A DNA stretch of 64,000 nucleotides from Henckelia pumila (GCF_033568475.1 NC_133120.1:84524151-84588150), one strand, 5' to 3'. Shown: positions 1-12,616, numbered from the stretch's first letter. Made by a program: numbers and translations. Notes: a model not told the origin generated them from the letters alone.

Positions 1-492
1 AATTTAAAAAGGTGAACATCCACAAGATATGATTATATTATAATATTAACATCATAGTACTGTATGAGATTATGATTTACGGTTCATTTAACATCAAAGT
101 CTTAAGTTTTGAATTAGATTTGATATTCGAAATCCAATTGTACCAAACCATTGTTCCATGGTGAAAAAAAGAAATCTATCTGTACCTGTAAAACTGAACT
201 GACATTTTAGCTTGCGTAAAATGTAAATGTGATGTGCCGCCTCCGTTGTAAGGAGGAAACTTGGAATACATGAATAACACCCACAAAAATCCTGATAGCG
301 AGACATAAAATTTTGCAATGACTGCGTACAAAATAAAAATTTACAGCTTGAAAAGGATTAGTAAGTACACTAGTGATGTGTATAATGCAGTAATATACAA
401 GCTCAGTTCAATTATGTTCGTATATTCATGTTGCATTAGTTCTTAAGCATCTGCAAGAAAAAGGGTGGAAATCTATTTTTTGTCTGGTTTGG

Positions 493-499
493 TATAAAA
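493..499 (+). promoter_or_regulatory. Putative TATA box of the first OVATE gene
   Basis: TATAAAA lies about 85 bases upstream of the ATG at 584, a usual plant spacing for a core promoter with a short leader. Position and motif are the only evidence. Confidence 0.5.
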
Positions 500-583
500 T
501 CCTCCAGGCCCCTGTGTATCACCAACCTAAATGTGCTGTACTATATTCTTCAGGTCCCATTTGGCGATGTATAGTTTCTAACC

Positions 584-1312
584 ATGAAAACAAATCAAAT
601 GAGAAAGAAAGTGAAACCACCATTTCTGCCAAAACCCAAAGAGCACACCACCACAGCCTCTGCTGCCGCCTCTCCTTGGCTGTGGCCGGCCTGCGTCAAC
701 CACCCTAAAACCATCTCTTTCCGCTCCACCACCAATATCGGGATCATGAACTCAGCCTATCTTGTTGATCCAAACAAAACCTTCGAATTCGTCGACACCC
801 CAGATTCATTTTTCAGCTTCACCAACTCATTCGAACGAATGAATTATGATCCCAAAGAAACCAGCTTCTCTTTTTCATCTGAAAGATTCAATAACTCAGA
901 GATTCATGAGGGTTTGAAGTCGAAGAGGCTGTTCTTCAAGCCTGGAGAAACAAGTTCCATCCTGGAAGAAGCAAAACCAAATGGCTTCCATCTCGGAGAA
1001 AGCGTGAGGATTATGGCTATGGATTCCCGGGACCCGTTCTTGGATTTCAGGGCTTCGATGGAGGAAATGATTGATGCACACGGGTTAAAAGATTGGGATT
1101 GTTTGGAGGATTTACTCACTTGCTATTTGAGAGTCAATCTCAAGAGCAATCACGGGTACATAATTGGAGCCTTTGTGGATTTGCTGCTGCATCTTCCTGT
1201 TTCTGCTAATGATCATTCTTCGAATTCCGCCATTGATGAGCATTGCTCACCTTCTTCAAATACTACACAGTGTTCTTTAGCATCTCTTCTGTCATTTTCT
1301 TCTTCTAGTTAA
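584..1312 (+). CDS. OVATE family protein (OFP13/15/16/18 type), transcriptional repressor
   Basis: Single-exon gene of 242 residues. The OVATE domain fills the C-terminal part, about residues 147-206. It opens with DPFLDFRASMEEMIDAHG, continues with a Trp-Asp-Cys-Leu-Glu segment, and ends in the NHGYIIGAFVDLLLHL stretch typical of the family. The N-terminal 140 residues are basic, then Ser/Phe-rich and low in complexity, as usual for OFPs; the C-terminus is a Ser-rich tail. Known OFPs are plant-specific nuclear proteins that bind TALE homeodomain and TRM proteins and repress transcription, affecting organ shape and vascular development. The domain (HGLKDWDCLEDLL) resembles the OFP13/15/16/18 subgroup more than OFP1-like members. 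The ATG at 584 is the first in frame and follows a TATA box. Being intronless also fits the family. Family is near certain; subgroup is inference. Confidence 0.9.
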   Translation: MKTNQMRKKVKPPFLPKPKEHTTTASAAASPWLWPACVNHPKTISFRSTTNIGIMNSAYLVDPNKTFEFVDTPDSFFSFTNSFERMNYDPKETSFSFSSERFNNSEIHEGLKSKRLFFKPGETSSILEEAKPNGFHLGESVRIMAMDSRDPFLDFRASMEEMIDAHGLKDWDCLEDLLTCYLRVNLKSNHGYIIGAFVDLLLHLPVSANDHSSNSAIDEHCSPSSNTTQCSLASLLSFSSSS

Positions 1313-1963
1313 ATGTTCGAGAATCTGCAGGTTGCCTTCTTCTTTTTCTTCTAAATTTCAACCGATCAAGTTTTTTATTTGTGTTCTAAGAAATCAAGAA
1401 TGGAGACAACTACAACTAGAAATTATTAATGGCAGCTACTCCTGTCGGCACCAAATGGGAAATTTATTTGGCAATCGTTTTTGAGTACTAGTACTTAAAT
1501 TAATATAGAATGTTGAAATAATCAGAATAATATATTTGAAAAATGTAATTTCACCGGTAATTTTCTTAATTTATGTTATGCTGTTCTTATTACCTCCTGT
1601 AAATTTCCCTCCCAAACACATTAATGAAACGAAATGATATTATATATCCCTACATTTCAATATGAAATCCAATTTATTTAGTTGTCTTGAATCCCATATC
1701 AAATATGTCCCAAACTTCCATGCATTAAGGAACCAACTAAAAATTATGGCATTCTACTAAGAAAAATTCGTCTATGAGTCAGTTTGCTTTCCGTAGATTT
1801 TTTTTAAAAAAAATGCTTTTTTTAAGTTAGCTTTAAAAGAGTTTTTTTAAGTAAAAGTTGTGTTGATTTCATGTTTATATAAATTGATAAAAAAACACTT
1901 TTTTAATTAAGGAAAAACTAAAAAAAGCTCTAAATTTGGGCTTCTCAAAAAGCTCTATTTCTA

Positions 1964-1965
<2 letters not shown>

Positions 1966-2004
<39 letters not shown>
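1966..2004. repeat. (TA)n microsatellite
   Basis: Run of about 19 TA dinucleotides downstream of the first OVATE gene. The flanking DNA from 1313 to about 2200 shows no gene. A perfect 9-bp stem with an 8-base loop lies at 2048-2073. Confidence 0.9.
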
Positions 2005-2007
<3 letters not shown>

Positions 2008-2229
2008 TTAGAGATATTTTCGCTATCATTTAAGATAGAACTCATATAACCTCTCCTTGTATCGGGAGAGGTTAAGCCTATGCATCACAAGTGGTGGGTG
2101 GCGGCTTGATGCATCCAATACTAACACATTTTTTCGTCTTGGGAAATCGGAAATTATGAATATCTAAAATAAATGATAAAATAAAAAGGTTTCATCTACA
2201 AATTGTTTATTTAGTTCCCTATGTTTAAT

Positions 2230-5200
2230 TTAACGGTTTTCTATAATCTATTACTCTATTTCTATTATTATTACATATATAAATATGTGAGTTTAATTGT
2301 GAATTTACATGTCTATCCTTACTACATAATTAATGTGTTTTTCCATTATTTATTTATGTGTCTCTTCAATTAATTAAGTAATTCATTTAAAAAAGTATAT
2401 CATACACTTTTTAAAATAAAAAATTTTAATTGTGAATTTTCATGTTTACCCTTTTCTATTAATACTACATAGAAATAAAAAATTATAATTGTGAATTTTC
2501 ATATTTACCCTTTTCTATTAATACTACATAATTAATGTGTTTTTCCATTATTTATTTATGTGTCTCTTCAACTAATTAAGTAATTCATTTAAAAAAGTAT
2601 AATACACTTTTTAAAAGAGTTATTTGCACCCCCTGTGTAATATTGAAAATGCACACTTATTCCCTATGAAATTTTAATAGGCATCTTCAACCCTAACCTT
2701 TTAAAAAATTAGCACACTCGCCTCTTCAGATGAGTGATTGTTGCGCACGCGCCCCTCATGCGACTGGGCAAATATTTTGATATTTTTTTTTGCACCAAAT
2801 ACCCCTGTAAAATATTAAAAATGCATATTTGACCCCTGTGAAAATAATTTTTAAATCTATTCAACCCATAATACACAATTTTTATTAAAATCTAATTAAA
2901 AAATATTTAGCAAACACTTTTTGTTTTATTAATTTTATTTTTAATTTTTAATTTATTATGATTATATAATTATTTTCTAAAAAATATTATTATTTTATCT
3001 TGTTATCATTATTTTATTAAACTTTCTTCTTGTTTCCAACTTTTTCATTAAACATGCATTCATAAACAAGTATTTAAATAATTTCAAGTACCAAAATATT
3101 GAAATAAACCGATAAGTTTAAACATATTGCTTTTTCGATTTAAAATCATATATTATTGAACCAAAATTTAAATTTTTTGAGAATATGCATTGCACAATTT
3201 GTAATAAATAATAAAAAAATAACATGCTTATATAATTCTAAATCGAAAAAGTAACATTCATGAACCTATCATTTGGTTTAATATTTTGGTATTTTTAGAT
3301 ATTTAAATATTTATTTATGAAACATGTTTAATGAAAAAGTTGAAAACACGAAGTGATTTGATAAAATAATGATAACGAGATAAAGTAATAATTTTTTTAG
3401 AAATAAATTAATTATAAATTATAAATTTAAATTAAATAAAATTAAAAATGTTTGAAAAATATTTTATAATTATATCTTAATAAATATCGTGTATTATTAT
3501 TTAATGCAAATTCTGCAATGCATTTTAAAAAATTTAGATTTCGGTTCAAAAATCTATAATCCTAAATTGAAAAGTAATATGCATGAAATTATCATTTTGA
3601 TTTAATATTTTGGTACTTTTAGGTATTTAAATCTTGTTTATGAATGTATTTTTAATTAAAAAGTTGGAAACAAGAAGAAAGTTTAATAAAATAATGATAA
3701 CAAGATAAAATAATAATATTTTTTAAAAAATAATTATATAATCATAATAAATTTAAATTTAAAAATAAAATTAATAAAACGAAAAGTGATTGCTAAATAT
3801 TTTATAATTAAATTTTAATAAAAATTGTGTATTATGAGTTGAATAAATTTAAAAATTATTTTCATAGGGGTCAAATATGCATTTTTAATATTTCACAGGG
3901 GTATTTGGTGCAAAAAAAAATATCAAAATCTTTGGCCAGTCGCATGAGGGGCGCGTGCGCAACAATCACTCATCTGAAGGGGCGAGTGTGCTAATTTTTT
4001 AAAAGGTCAGGGTTGGAGATGCCTATTAAAATTTCACAGGGGAGAAGTGTGTATTTTTAATATTTTACAGGGATGTCTGATGCAAATAACTCCTTTTTAA
4101 AATAAAAAAAAATTAAATTTTGTGCATCTACTATTTATTATTTGGCCATGTTTTTATTTGATATGCACTGTTTCAAATAAAAAATGAAAATTTTGTGCAT
4201 CTACTATTTATTATTTGGTTTTTTTATTATTTTATTTAATTTCTCTATTATATATCTCTAATATCTAATCTAATACTATAATCTATACTATTATAACTAT
4301 AAATATCTGAGTTTCATTTGTGACCAATTTTACATTTATCTAATATAATACTATAATCTATACTACAAACATATATAAATATGTGAGTTTAATAATGAAT
4401 TTACATGTCTATCATTTTCTATTAATACTACATAATTAATGTGTTTTTTCATTATTTATTTATGTGTCTCTTCAACTAATTAAGTAATTCATTTAAAAAA
4501 TTATATCATACACTTTTTAAAATAAAAAATTTTAATTGTGAATTTACATGCTTACCATTTTCTATTAATACTATATAATTAATGTGTTTTTTCATTATTT
4601 ATTTATGTGTCTCTTCAACTACTTAAGTAATTCATTTAAAAAAATATATCATAGACTTTTTAAAATAAAAAAATTAAATTTTGTGCATCTACTATTTATT
4701 ATTTGGACATGTTTTTATTTGATATGCACTGTTTCAAATAAAAAAAATGAAAATTTTGTGCATCTATTCTTTATTATTTGGTTTATTATTATTATTTATT
4801 TAATTTCTCTATTATATCTCTAATATCTAATCTAATACTATAATCTATACTATTATAATTTATAACTATAAATATATGAGTTTCATTTGTGACCAATTTT
4901 ACACATATCTAATATAATACTATAATCTATACTACAACTATAAATATATGAGTTTGATTTTTAACCAATTTTACCCTCTTATTTATTTGTGGTTCATATG
5001 GTTGTTTACATATATAAATACGTGAGTTTAATTATGAATTTACATGTCTATCTTTTTCTATTAATACTACACAATTTTTGTGTTTTTTCAATTATTTATT
5101 TATGGGTTTCTTCAACTAATTAAGTAATTCATTTTAAAAAATTATATCATGCACTTTTTTAAAATTTAAAAAATTAAAATTTTGTGCATCTACTATTTAT

Positions 5201-5470
5201 TATTTGGCCTTGTTTTTATTTGATATGCACTATTTCAAATAAAAAATGAAAATTTTGTGCATCTACTATTTATTATTTGGTTTTTTATTATTTTATGTAA
5301 TTTTTATATTATATATCTCTAATATCTTATCTAATACTATAATCTATACTATAATTATAAATATATGATTTTCATTTGTGACCAATTTTACACTTATCTA
5401 ATATAATACTATAATCTATACTACAACTATAAATATATGAGTTTGATTTTTAACCAATTTTACCCTCTTA
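2230..5470. repeat. Diverged AT-rich tandem array, unit roughly 0.5 kb, interrupted by a MULE
   Basis: Blocks recur in the same order and orientation. TTATTTATGTGTCTCTTCAA appears near 2350, 2550, 4456, 4601 and 5096 with small changes. GTGCATCTACTATTTATT appears near 4121, 4195, 4684 and 5187. TTTCATTTGTGACCAATTTT appears near 4310, 4878 and 5370. The spacing of the last motif gives units of about 490-570 bases. No gene is supported; open frames here are low-complexity. The motif TCTATACTATTA inside the units resembles plant Helitron 5' ends, so a Helitron-derived array is possible but no matching 3' hairpin-CTRR end was found. Confidence 0.7.
2617..4092. mobile_element. Non-autonomous Mutator-like foldback element with long inverted arms
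   Basis: The ends are inverted copies: GAGTTATTTGCACCCCCTGT on the left and, reversed, GAGTTATTTGCATCAGACAT on the right. The arms run on for several hundred bases and include a matching GC-rich block (2720-2770 against 3935-3985). The element is flanked by a perfect 10-bp direct repeat CTTTTTAAAA (2607-2616 and 4093-4102), the target duplication length expected of Mutator-like elements (9-11 bp). It is 1,476 bases long with no transposase frame, so it would need a helper. It sits inside the tandem array. The superfamily call rests on duplication length and long terminal inverted repeats. Confidence 0.85.
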
Positions 5471-6860
5471 TTTATTTGTGGTTCATAAGGTTGTTTATGT
5501 AATTTTTTGCACAAACTTAATAGAGTCATTAATAGTATAAATAAACTCCACCAAATTTCATAACCTTGTAGTTTGAATGTTTAGTGGAAAATGATATTTC
5601 TAGGAAAAATAAGAGTTATTTTTTTATGATTTGATGTAAAGTGGAAGGTTTATTGATTGATGCATGGTAATAATTGGATCTGTGTGTTTTAATTCAATTA
5701 TTTCGGTAATGTTTGTTAATTATTATAATCGAATATCCACTTTAATTTTTGTGAAATTAATGTTTTTTTCCCTTTTCATAAATATAAATAAATTTTGATT
5801 TCATCTTCGTGTCTTTGATTTTATTTCAATATGAAGGATATAAAGACGTCTACATTTTTCCGATTTGGTTTCCATATTTTACTTTTTTAAAAAAATAAAG
5901 TAATTTTACATGTAATTTTATTTGCAAATAGCCACAAGTAGAATAAAAAATTTAAAAAAAAAATTAGAAAATCAAAAAAAAATCCACAAGTGCATTTAAA
6001 TATGTCAGTAAATGTAATTTTTTTTTTTGAGTTTTTTTTCAATGAAACTGGGTATTGAAACAGGTAGATTATAAATGCATTTTTGTAAATTTGTTTAACG
6101 TTTATTTGCACTAAAATTTGATTAGTTTGATTTATTTTCAATTTTATTTATATATTTTATTCTTCTATCTATAATTTATTTGTGGTTCATAAGGTTGTTA
6201 TGTCATTTTCTGTACTAACTTAATAAAGTTATTAATAGTATACTTAACTCTACCAAATTTGATAACCTTGTAGTTTGAGTGCTTAGTAGAAAATGATATT
6301 CCTAAGAAAAAAATAAGATCAAATTTTTTAATTATTTGATGTATAATGGAAGGATTATTGATTGATTCATTCGAAGCGTGTGTTTGTATTTAATTATTTC
6401 GGTAATGTGTGTTAATTATTATGACCAACTATCCATTTTTTTGTGAAATTAATGTGTTTTTTTGTTTCATGCTCATCTTCCTAAATATAAATAAATTTGT
6501 CATTCATTTTCTTGTATTTGATTTTTACTTCGATATTAAGGATATAAGACGTCTACATTTTTTTGTTTGGCTTCTAGATTTTTTTGTTTTTCAACCTTTA
6601 CATATAATTTTTGCCTAATAGCCACAGGTAGAATAAAGAGATTAAAAAAAATAAAAACACTTAAAAAAAATCCACAAGTACCCTTTAAAATATGTAAATA
6701 TATGTTAATATTTTTTAGAGTGTTTTTCCAATGAAATTGAGTATTGAGAGCATTTTTATTTTAAGTGTGCTTTTGCAAATTTTTCTTACATTTATTTGCA
6801 CTATAATTTTATTAGTTTGATTTATTTTCAGTTTTATTCATATAAAAATAAATTAATGAG
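5471..6860. repeat. Two-copy direct duplication, about 0.7 kb per unit
   Basis: The stretch starting TTATTTGTGGTTCATAAGGT near 5470 recurs near 6177 with the same succession of landmarks: ATAACCTTGTAGTTTGA, AAAATGATATT, GGATATAAGACGTCTACATT, CACAAGTA and TGCACTA. The offset is about 705 bases and the copies are clearly diverged. No coding function is visible. Confidence 0.75.
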
Positions 6861-7395
6861 AAGTTTTAAATGATATAAATTACTTTCTACTTTTGAATTT
6901 AATGTAGACTATATATAATATAATATTTATAATAAATATTAATTATAGGAAAAACAATTACATATGACGTTTGATTCTTTTTTTCTTAAAACACATTATA
7001 TTTTTTGTCTTTAAAATATGTGTTTTTATTACACATATTTATTTAATTGATCATACATATCATGAGAAATTTTAATTCCCATAAAATTAATATTCATCAA
7101 TATTGATTTACAGAAGAATCATTGTGACATAAAATTAACTATTTATATTATGTAACTCTAAAAAAATAGATAAAAGTTTTAAATGATTGAAAATTTCGCA
7201 CAAACATGAGTGATATTGAATTTAATAACAATTTTAGAGTTTTTATTTTAACATTAATATGATCATTTTTTAATTAAGAAAATTTTTCGAGACATAGAGC
7301 TTGAGTTGTTGTGCAATTTAAAAAATTTGAGTTGTACCGTCACCACAGCTATAGCTATTGGTAAGCGTCATACAATCGATCCTACATTATTTTTA
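6861..7395. other. AT-rich intergenic DNA, no feature seen
   Basis: No open frame with recognisable protein features, no clear inverted repeat and no RNA gene found. Confidence 0.6.
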
Positions 7396-7572
7396 GAGTA
7401 ATACTACATGTACACGGAGAGTTACACGTTTACACATTACACTTAAAATTACATTATTATCCCTGATGCATTTTTGAAAGATTTTTTTAAATAAAGTGTT
7501 GTGATATTCATGTAATTTTAAGTGTAATATGTAAATGTACAACAATCCGTGTACATGTAACTAGCATTACCC
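7396..7572. mobile_element. 177-bp MITE with 9-bp target duplication (MULE type)
   Basis: The two halves are near-perfect inverted copies. The left end reads GAGTAATACTACATGTACAC and the right end, reversed, GGGTAATGCTAGTTACATGT. Both continue into ACACTTAAAATTACAT. A perfect 9-bp direct repeat TTATTTTTA flanks it (7387-7395 and 7573-7581). Length, symmetry and duplication size fit a Mutator-derived MITE. Confidence 0.85.
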
Positions 7573-7581
7573 TTATTTTTA

Positions 7582-8554
7582 TTGGTTTTATTTATGATTA
7601 TTATTAATTTAATGGAAAAAAATACTCTATCTGTCTAAATTATATAGATGACGTTTTTTTTGTCTCAAATATATAGTAATATTTATTATACTCCTTGACT
7701 AATATATCTTTATTAACTACATTTTGAAAATTGTGCAATAATTTTTTTGAATACATTAAATAAGCAAAAAATGGGGAGTTTGTACATAATTTGTTTCACA
7801 ATAATTTTTTCTTAATCCTTGTGAAAAAAAATAGGTCTATATAATTAGGACGAATTAAGTATTTTTTTTTTACTTGAAGAGATTTGTCCTTACATCAAGA
7901 TCACACAAAAACACGGATTGAAAAGTGTCATATTGGGATAGGTGAATATATATTGTTTATTGTAATGCACATTGTTTTTTTTTATTTAATATGTTTTGGT
8001 TTTTAGATTGATAAATACTTCTAAAAATAGTATTATTAAACGGATTTAAACAATATCAAAATTTTCTGATTATGTTTTCAACCGTTAGTCATCTACATGC
8101 AGCGCACTTGCAATTTTTTATCATGTATAAATATGTAATATAATTCCAACACAGGCCAAAGCTTAGTTTATCATTGATGTCCAATATATAATTGATCCGG
8201 ACACTGAGATTTCGGCTCAAAATGGATTTAATCGAAAAGTGAAAACTAACCGTTTGTAATAATTAGTTTTTGCTAGTGCTTGTCATTTTCGTTGCTTTCC
8301 GATACAATTTTTCATTAACTTTATTCCTGCATCACATGAACTTTAATTTGATATCTGTCCACTATTTTTAATTAGGCGGACAAAAAATAATAATTACGCT
8401 TTTACACGAGATAAAAATAGATAAATCAAATTTATAAAGATGATGGTGATTGGCAATTAATGATATATATGATGCCAAATTATCATCCTTCGGAATATAA
8501 TTGCCCCTGCATGCGACAGTGATCATACATTCGGCCTCATACATGTATATATAA

Positions 8555-8557
<3 letters not shown>
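7582..8557. other. Intergenic DNA, no feature seen
   Basis: AT-rich, with no supported gene or clear repeat structure. Confidence 0.5.
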
Positions 8558-8604
<47 letters not shown>

Positions 8605-8612
8605 ATATATAT
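8558..8612. repeat. (TA)n microsatellite
   Basis: TA dinucleotide run broken once by a TTTATA step. Confidence 0.9.
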
Positions 8613-8730
8613 ATTTATATTTAAATAAATTATTCTAAAAGTTAGTGCACAAACTTATTTACCAGTATAATATTCAGAATATAATTGTCCATCTATCTTC
8701 TGATTTTCCTGAAGTACTAATATTCCCTTA

Positions 8731-9100
8731 GGCTGTTTGGTTGGATTATTAATAATCCATGTATAAATTTACCTTATTTAATCCTACGTTCTTTTCATCA
8801 TATTATCTATCCATCTTTTAATTATAATTTTACATCAATCAAATCATTAATTATTTATTTTACATCAATCAAATCATTAAATTCAAATTACTATATTACC
8901 ATTATAAATAATATTATTTATATTTTATTTAATAATAAAAGGATAAAATGGTAATTTATCATTTTTATATAAAATTTTATCAATCAAATCAAATCAACTA
9001 TAATCTATCAATCAAATCAAATATTATATTCACTATCATTTTTTATTTATTTTTTATTACAATACATTACTAATCTATATATTACGTACCAAACATAGCC
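8731..9100. mobile_element. Tourist-like (PIF/Harbinger) MITE
   Basis: The left end GGCTGTTTGGTTGG and the reversed right end GGCTATGTTTGGTACG are imperfect inverted repeats, flanked on both sides by TTA (8728-8730 and 9101-9103). A TTA duplication with GGC-starting terminal repeats is the PIF/Harbinger pattern. The 370-base interior is AT-rich and non-coding. Confidence 0.75.
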
Positions 9101-10834
9101 TTAATGTTCTTGGAGATTCTAATGATCATATTTATTATTTTTTAATCAATTAATCGGAACCCCACACTGGAATATGGATTCCCTCGAATTTGATTATGAA
9201 ATTATGATATTTTTAAAGTACTAGCTGATTGGCTCTCTGATTTTTTTAACAGATCATAAAGAGGTTGAAATTGTATCGAATATGTTTTGGTTTCTTCTTT
9301 AATTTCTACAAGAGGTTGACAAACATGCAAAAGGTGAACAACTAATTTGAAGCCACAAATCTTGATACGTAAAATCAAAACATTACATTTCATTGAGTGA
9401 GAAAAAAGTGATTATATGGTCCCAAAATTTGGCCTCCCCTTCACCATCCTTTATTCCTTTGATTTCAAGAATCTTTTTTTATGTCCAATAATTAGCCAAC
9501 AAGATGAGGCAACCCCTGACCAAATTTGTTTGCTAAAAGTGAAGTTATGAGAACCATCATTTCAGTCATGTATATAAAGTCCCAAATTTGATTTGTGAAC
9601 AAAGTTTTTAATAAAGGGAAAAAAAATGTCAATGCATTTTGCATGACCTTTCAGTTGTAAAGTTGTTTTAATTGGCATATGGGGCATGGTGTGGTTATGG
9701 TGCATATTGAAATGGGGCATGCAAGAAGGTTAATAGGCAAACATCAATCCTGTGAATGACATTCAACAAACTCCTGATGGTGGATATAGTTTTCAACTTT
9801 ACTTCTCATATTGCGTATTGAATTTAATTTGAAAATCTCATAATTTTCCAAAGATACAAAAAAAAAAAAAAAAAAAGTTGACATTCCTTTCATTTAATTA
9901 CTTGCTTCACTTTGGTTTGGTCCACAGATTATTCAAATTTTGGTTTTGATGTTGGAACTTTGATTTTCTTTAGCTAGCTTCAAGTCCTAATTCGTTGGGA
10001 TGCTAACGTGATCAAGTCAAAAAATGTTGATATGGTACTACAAATAGCTGACGTGATACCTTAAATTGTTGATATATCTAAACTAATGTTACATCAGAAT
10101 TCGTACCAAAATAACTTAGAATTAAAATTAATGTATCAAAGCTAAATTTTAAATATTAATTAGTATGTGAGTTGGTATATATATATGGGGCTCAAGAAGC
10201 GCTTGTTATGTAAGTCAACATGCCTAAACATACTAAAACAATGAATTTGTCTAAGTACGTACCATATCTAAATTTTGTGATGCCAAAAATAAATAAATAA
10301 ATAAATATAAAAAATTCCCTGATTGAGCATTAATCAATAATTAAGCAGTTGGGAATACATATGGAAATTTCCTAATTATTGAGAAATTGTGAGTTTGGGA
10401 AAGTCGTTGTATATGATTTGATATGTATTACATAGAGGAATTAATATATTTTATTGAAAATTGCAACTTCAATTTATTTGTGACGTACTGACGTGTGAGT
10501 AACACCCCTTTATTCAAATGATACTAATATATATATCACATTATCAAACTTTAAATGCTTCCATATGATCTACAAGATATATATTGAATCTAATTAAAAA
10601 AAAATTAAATATAACTAATTACTTTAGAAATATAAACATGAAAATTTAATATTAATTTATAAAGATAAACATAGATTTTCTATCAACATACCAACAATTG
10701 GTAGATCTTAGGGTTCATGCATATATATGCATGCATGGCTATATATTATTTCACACCAAATACACAGTACTACAACAATATTCTCTCCCAACTATATATT
10801 AACTATGGAGATCAATGGCATCGCACGTGCATGC
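9101..10834. other. Intergenic DNA downstream of the second OVATE gene
   Basis: No gene recognised. A poly-A run lies at 9858-9877. Otherwise AT-rich single-copy-looking sequence. Confidence 0.5.
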
Positions 10835-11356
10835 CTAGAAGTCACGTGACACCCACATCTCATGCAAGCCGGGAGAAGCCGGCGATGCTGCTGCCGCCAT
10901 CATCGGCTTAACAGAGTAAACATCGTTCCATATCTCTGTAAAAACCCTAACGATGGTTCCGTGGTGGTAAGGCGAATTCAGATGCAAGAAACAATTCAGA
11001 AGTTCTTTCAGATCATCTTTCGAGTAAATCTGTTTCTCCAGAATCATCCTCAGCATGGACTGCCGGAAATCAAGATACGGGTCGTCGGAATCTTTCTCCA
11101 ACGCCACCGTCTCGTCGTCGGAACTCCCGAAACAGTTGACGCTCCTCAGGCGCATGATTTCCGAGTCGGTGTCGTAGGAGAAGCATGCTGGCGGCGGCGT
11201 GTCGGCGGCGGATGACGAGGTGGAGGGAAAGGAGGGTGATTTCAGGGTGCTTGGGCAGAATACGGCCGATAGGCTCGGCCTTGTGCAGCTGCTTGATCTG
11301 CAGCCAAAATCGATGCCGAATTTATCCAAAAGATGATGTTTCTTGGTTCTTGACAT
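10835..11356 (-). CDS. OVATE family protein (OFP6-like)
   Basis: Single-exon gene of 173 residues. The OVATE domain spans about residues 90-148: DDPYLDFRQSMLRMILEKQ, then a Lys-Asp-Leu-Lys-Glu-Leu-Leu helix, then YHHGTIVRVFTEIWND. This pattern (ILEKQIYSKDDLKELL) is that of the short OFP6/OFP8/OFP10 branch, unlike the OVATE protein at 584. The N-terminus is basic and Ser/Pro-rich; the C-terminus is a short Ala/Pro tail. Such proteins are nuclear repressors interacting with KNOX/BELL homeodomain proteins. In Arabidopsis, OFP6 and OFP18 lie next to each other, so two differing OFPs about 10 kb apart here look like an old conserved pair rather than a recent duplication. The start codon is the only upstream in-frame ATG and follows a TATA-like motif. 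Confidence 0.92.
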   Translation of the reverse strand: MSRTKKHHLLDKFGIDFGCRSSSCTRPSLSAVFCPSTLKSPSFPSTSSSAADTPPPACFSYDTDSEIMRLRSVNCFGSSDDETVALEKDSDDPYLDFRQSMLRMILEKQIYSKDDLKELLNCFLHLNSPYHHGTIVRVFTEIWNDVYSVKPMMAAAASPASPGLHEMWVSRDF

Positions 11357-11418
11357 TTTCTAATGGAGAATATTGTTTTCTGTGTGAGAATCGGGGGGGG
11401 GAACTGAAGATGGTTTTC

Positions 11419-11428
11419 ATATATAAAT
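11419..11428 (-). promoter_or_regulatory. Putative TATA box of the OFP6-like gene
   Basis: TTTATATATG on the minus strand, about 65 bases upstream of the ATG. Motif and spacing only. Confidence 0.4.
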
Positions 11429-11935
11429 TCTATGCGCTGTGATCTTCTGATTTGAGGGACCCTTTCACTAGTGGCCTGCTTCAAACTTGTCCACAGATTT
11501 TATTTTATTTTATTATATTTGACATAAATTTGATGTAAAGAAAAATTGATATTGTCGTGTCGTAGAAAATTCGGGTAATCCGTGGACATCCAAATGGTTG
11601 GATTAATATTAGAATAAGTTCAAAAAATGAATTTTGTGGATTGTTATTTCCCGACAAACGTATTTCGATGATCAAGTTAATATTTCTCGATAAAAGTTCT
11701 ACATAACATGTGACTATAGAGAGTATATCTTAAAAATGTGATGACTTGAGTTATTTATAATTTATTCAAAGAATTTTTCGGGTTTTAGCCTCTTGGGGCC
11801 TTTTGAAATTTTTGGTCTTGATAAAGTATCTCAACAAATAATTAAATAATATTGCACTCAATTGGGTTGAGTCATTGAGTTTGGACCTTGAAGATAGTCG
11901 AATTGAGTTATAACTCATCAGTACACTCATGTTTT

Positions 11936-12145
11936 TTTTTATATCCTCATCCGCTATTTTTCGATGCGCACTAGGTAAGTAATTGGACTAACGCAATAGC
12001 TTGCAAACAATGCTAACCAGATAAACTACACTAGGCAAGTCTTGTGTGTGATAGGCTAATCCAAGAATGTGTTGGTAAGAAAAAATTAAACTCCTGACCG
12101 AGTTCACCTACTTCACGAACTTGGACACTCATCTTGAGGGCCATT
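11936..12145 (-). mobile_element. tRNA-derived SINE with 12-bp target duplication
   Basis: A 210-base insert is flanked by perfect direct repeats ACACTCATGTTT (11924-11935 and 12146-12157). On the minus strand it starts with a tRNA-like head containing GTTCGTGAAGTAGGTGA (A-box-like) and GGTCAGGAGTTTAAT (B-box-like). It continues into TGCGTTAGTCCAATTACTTA and ends in a short A tail, seen as the T run at 11936. A related copy in the same orientation lies near 30.9-31.1 kb. It has no coding capacity and would depend on LINE machinery. Confidence 0.85.
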
Positions 12146-12614
12146 ACACTCATGTTTGTTTAAGGTAACCGAGTGATAATTATGAACTAATAAACCAACC
12201 AAAAATACAAACTAACAAAATTAAACACAATGTATCATATTTATATTAATTGTATCATGATTTCCTAATATATTTCTACCATATCAAAAATTTATGGGCC
12301 AACGAAATATATATATGCCAAAATTCACGGGCATTTTAAACAATTGATATCTCAACCAAAAAACAAAAATAAAGTCATAAACAATTGATCCTGCGGATAT
12401 AGTAAGATATTCCGGATGAATCACCTGAATAAGAATTCCATGACCATTGTCTTAAATGAGTGTATAATATTTGAGTGATACAAGAAGACAGGAATTATAG
12501 ATGTATACTAATTTGATACCATGTTAGTGATCGTGTATTCAAATGCACATGAGATGTTCATTTTTTTTAAAAAAAGAAAAAAATTTAATCAAGGTTATTT
12601 TGCTAGTTGTCCCG

Positions 12615-12616
<2 letters not shown>

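Noticed and set aside
1-492. 74-codon minus-strand frame at the left edge
   Set aside because: No recognisable protein features; ordinary upstream DNA of the first OVATE gene.
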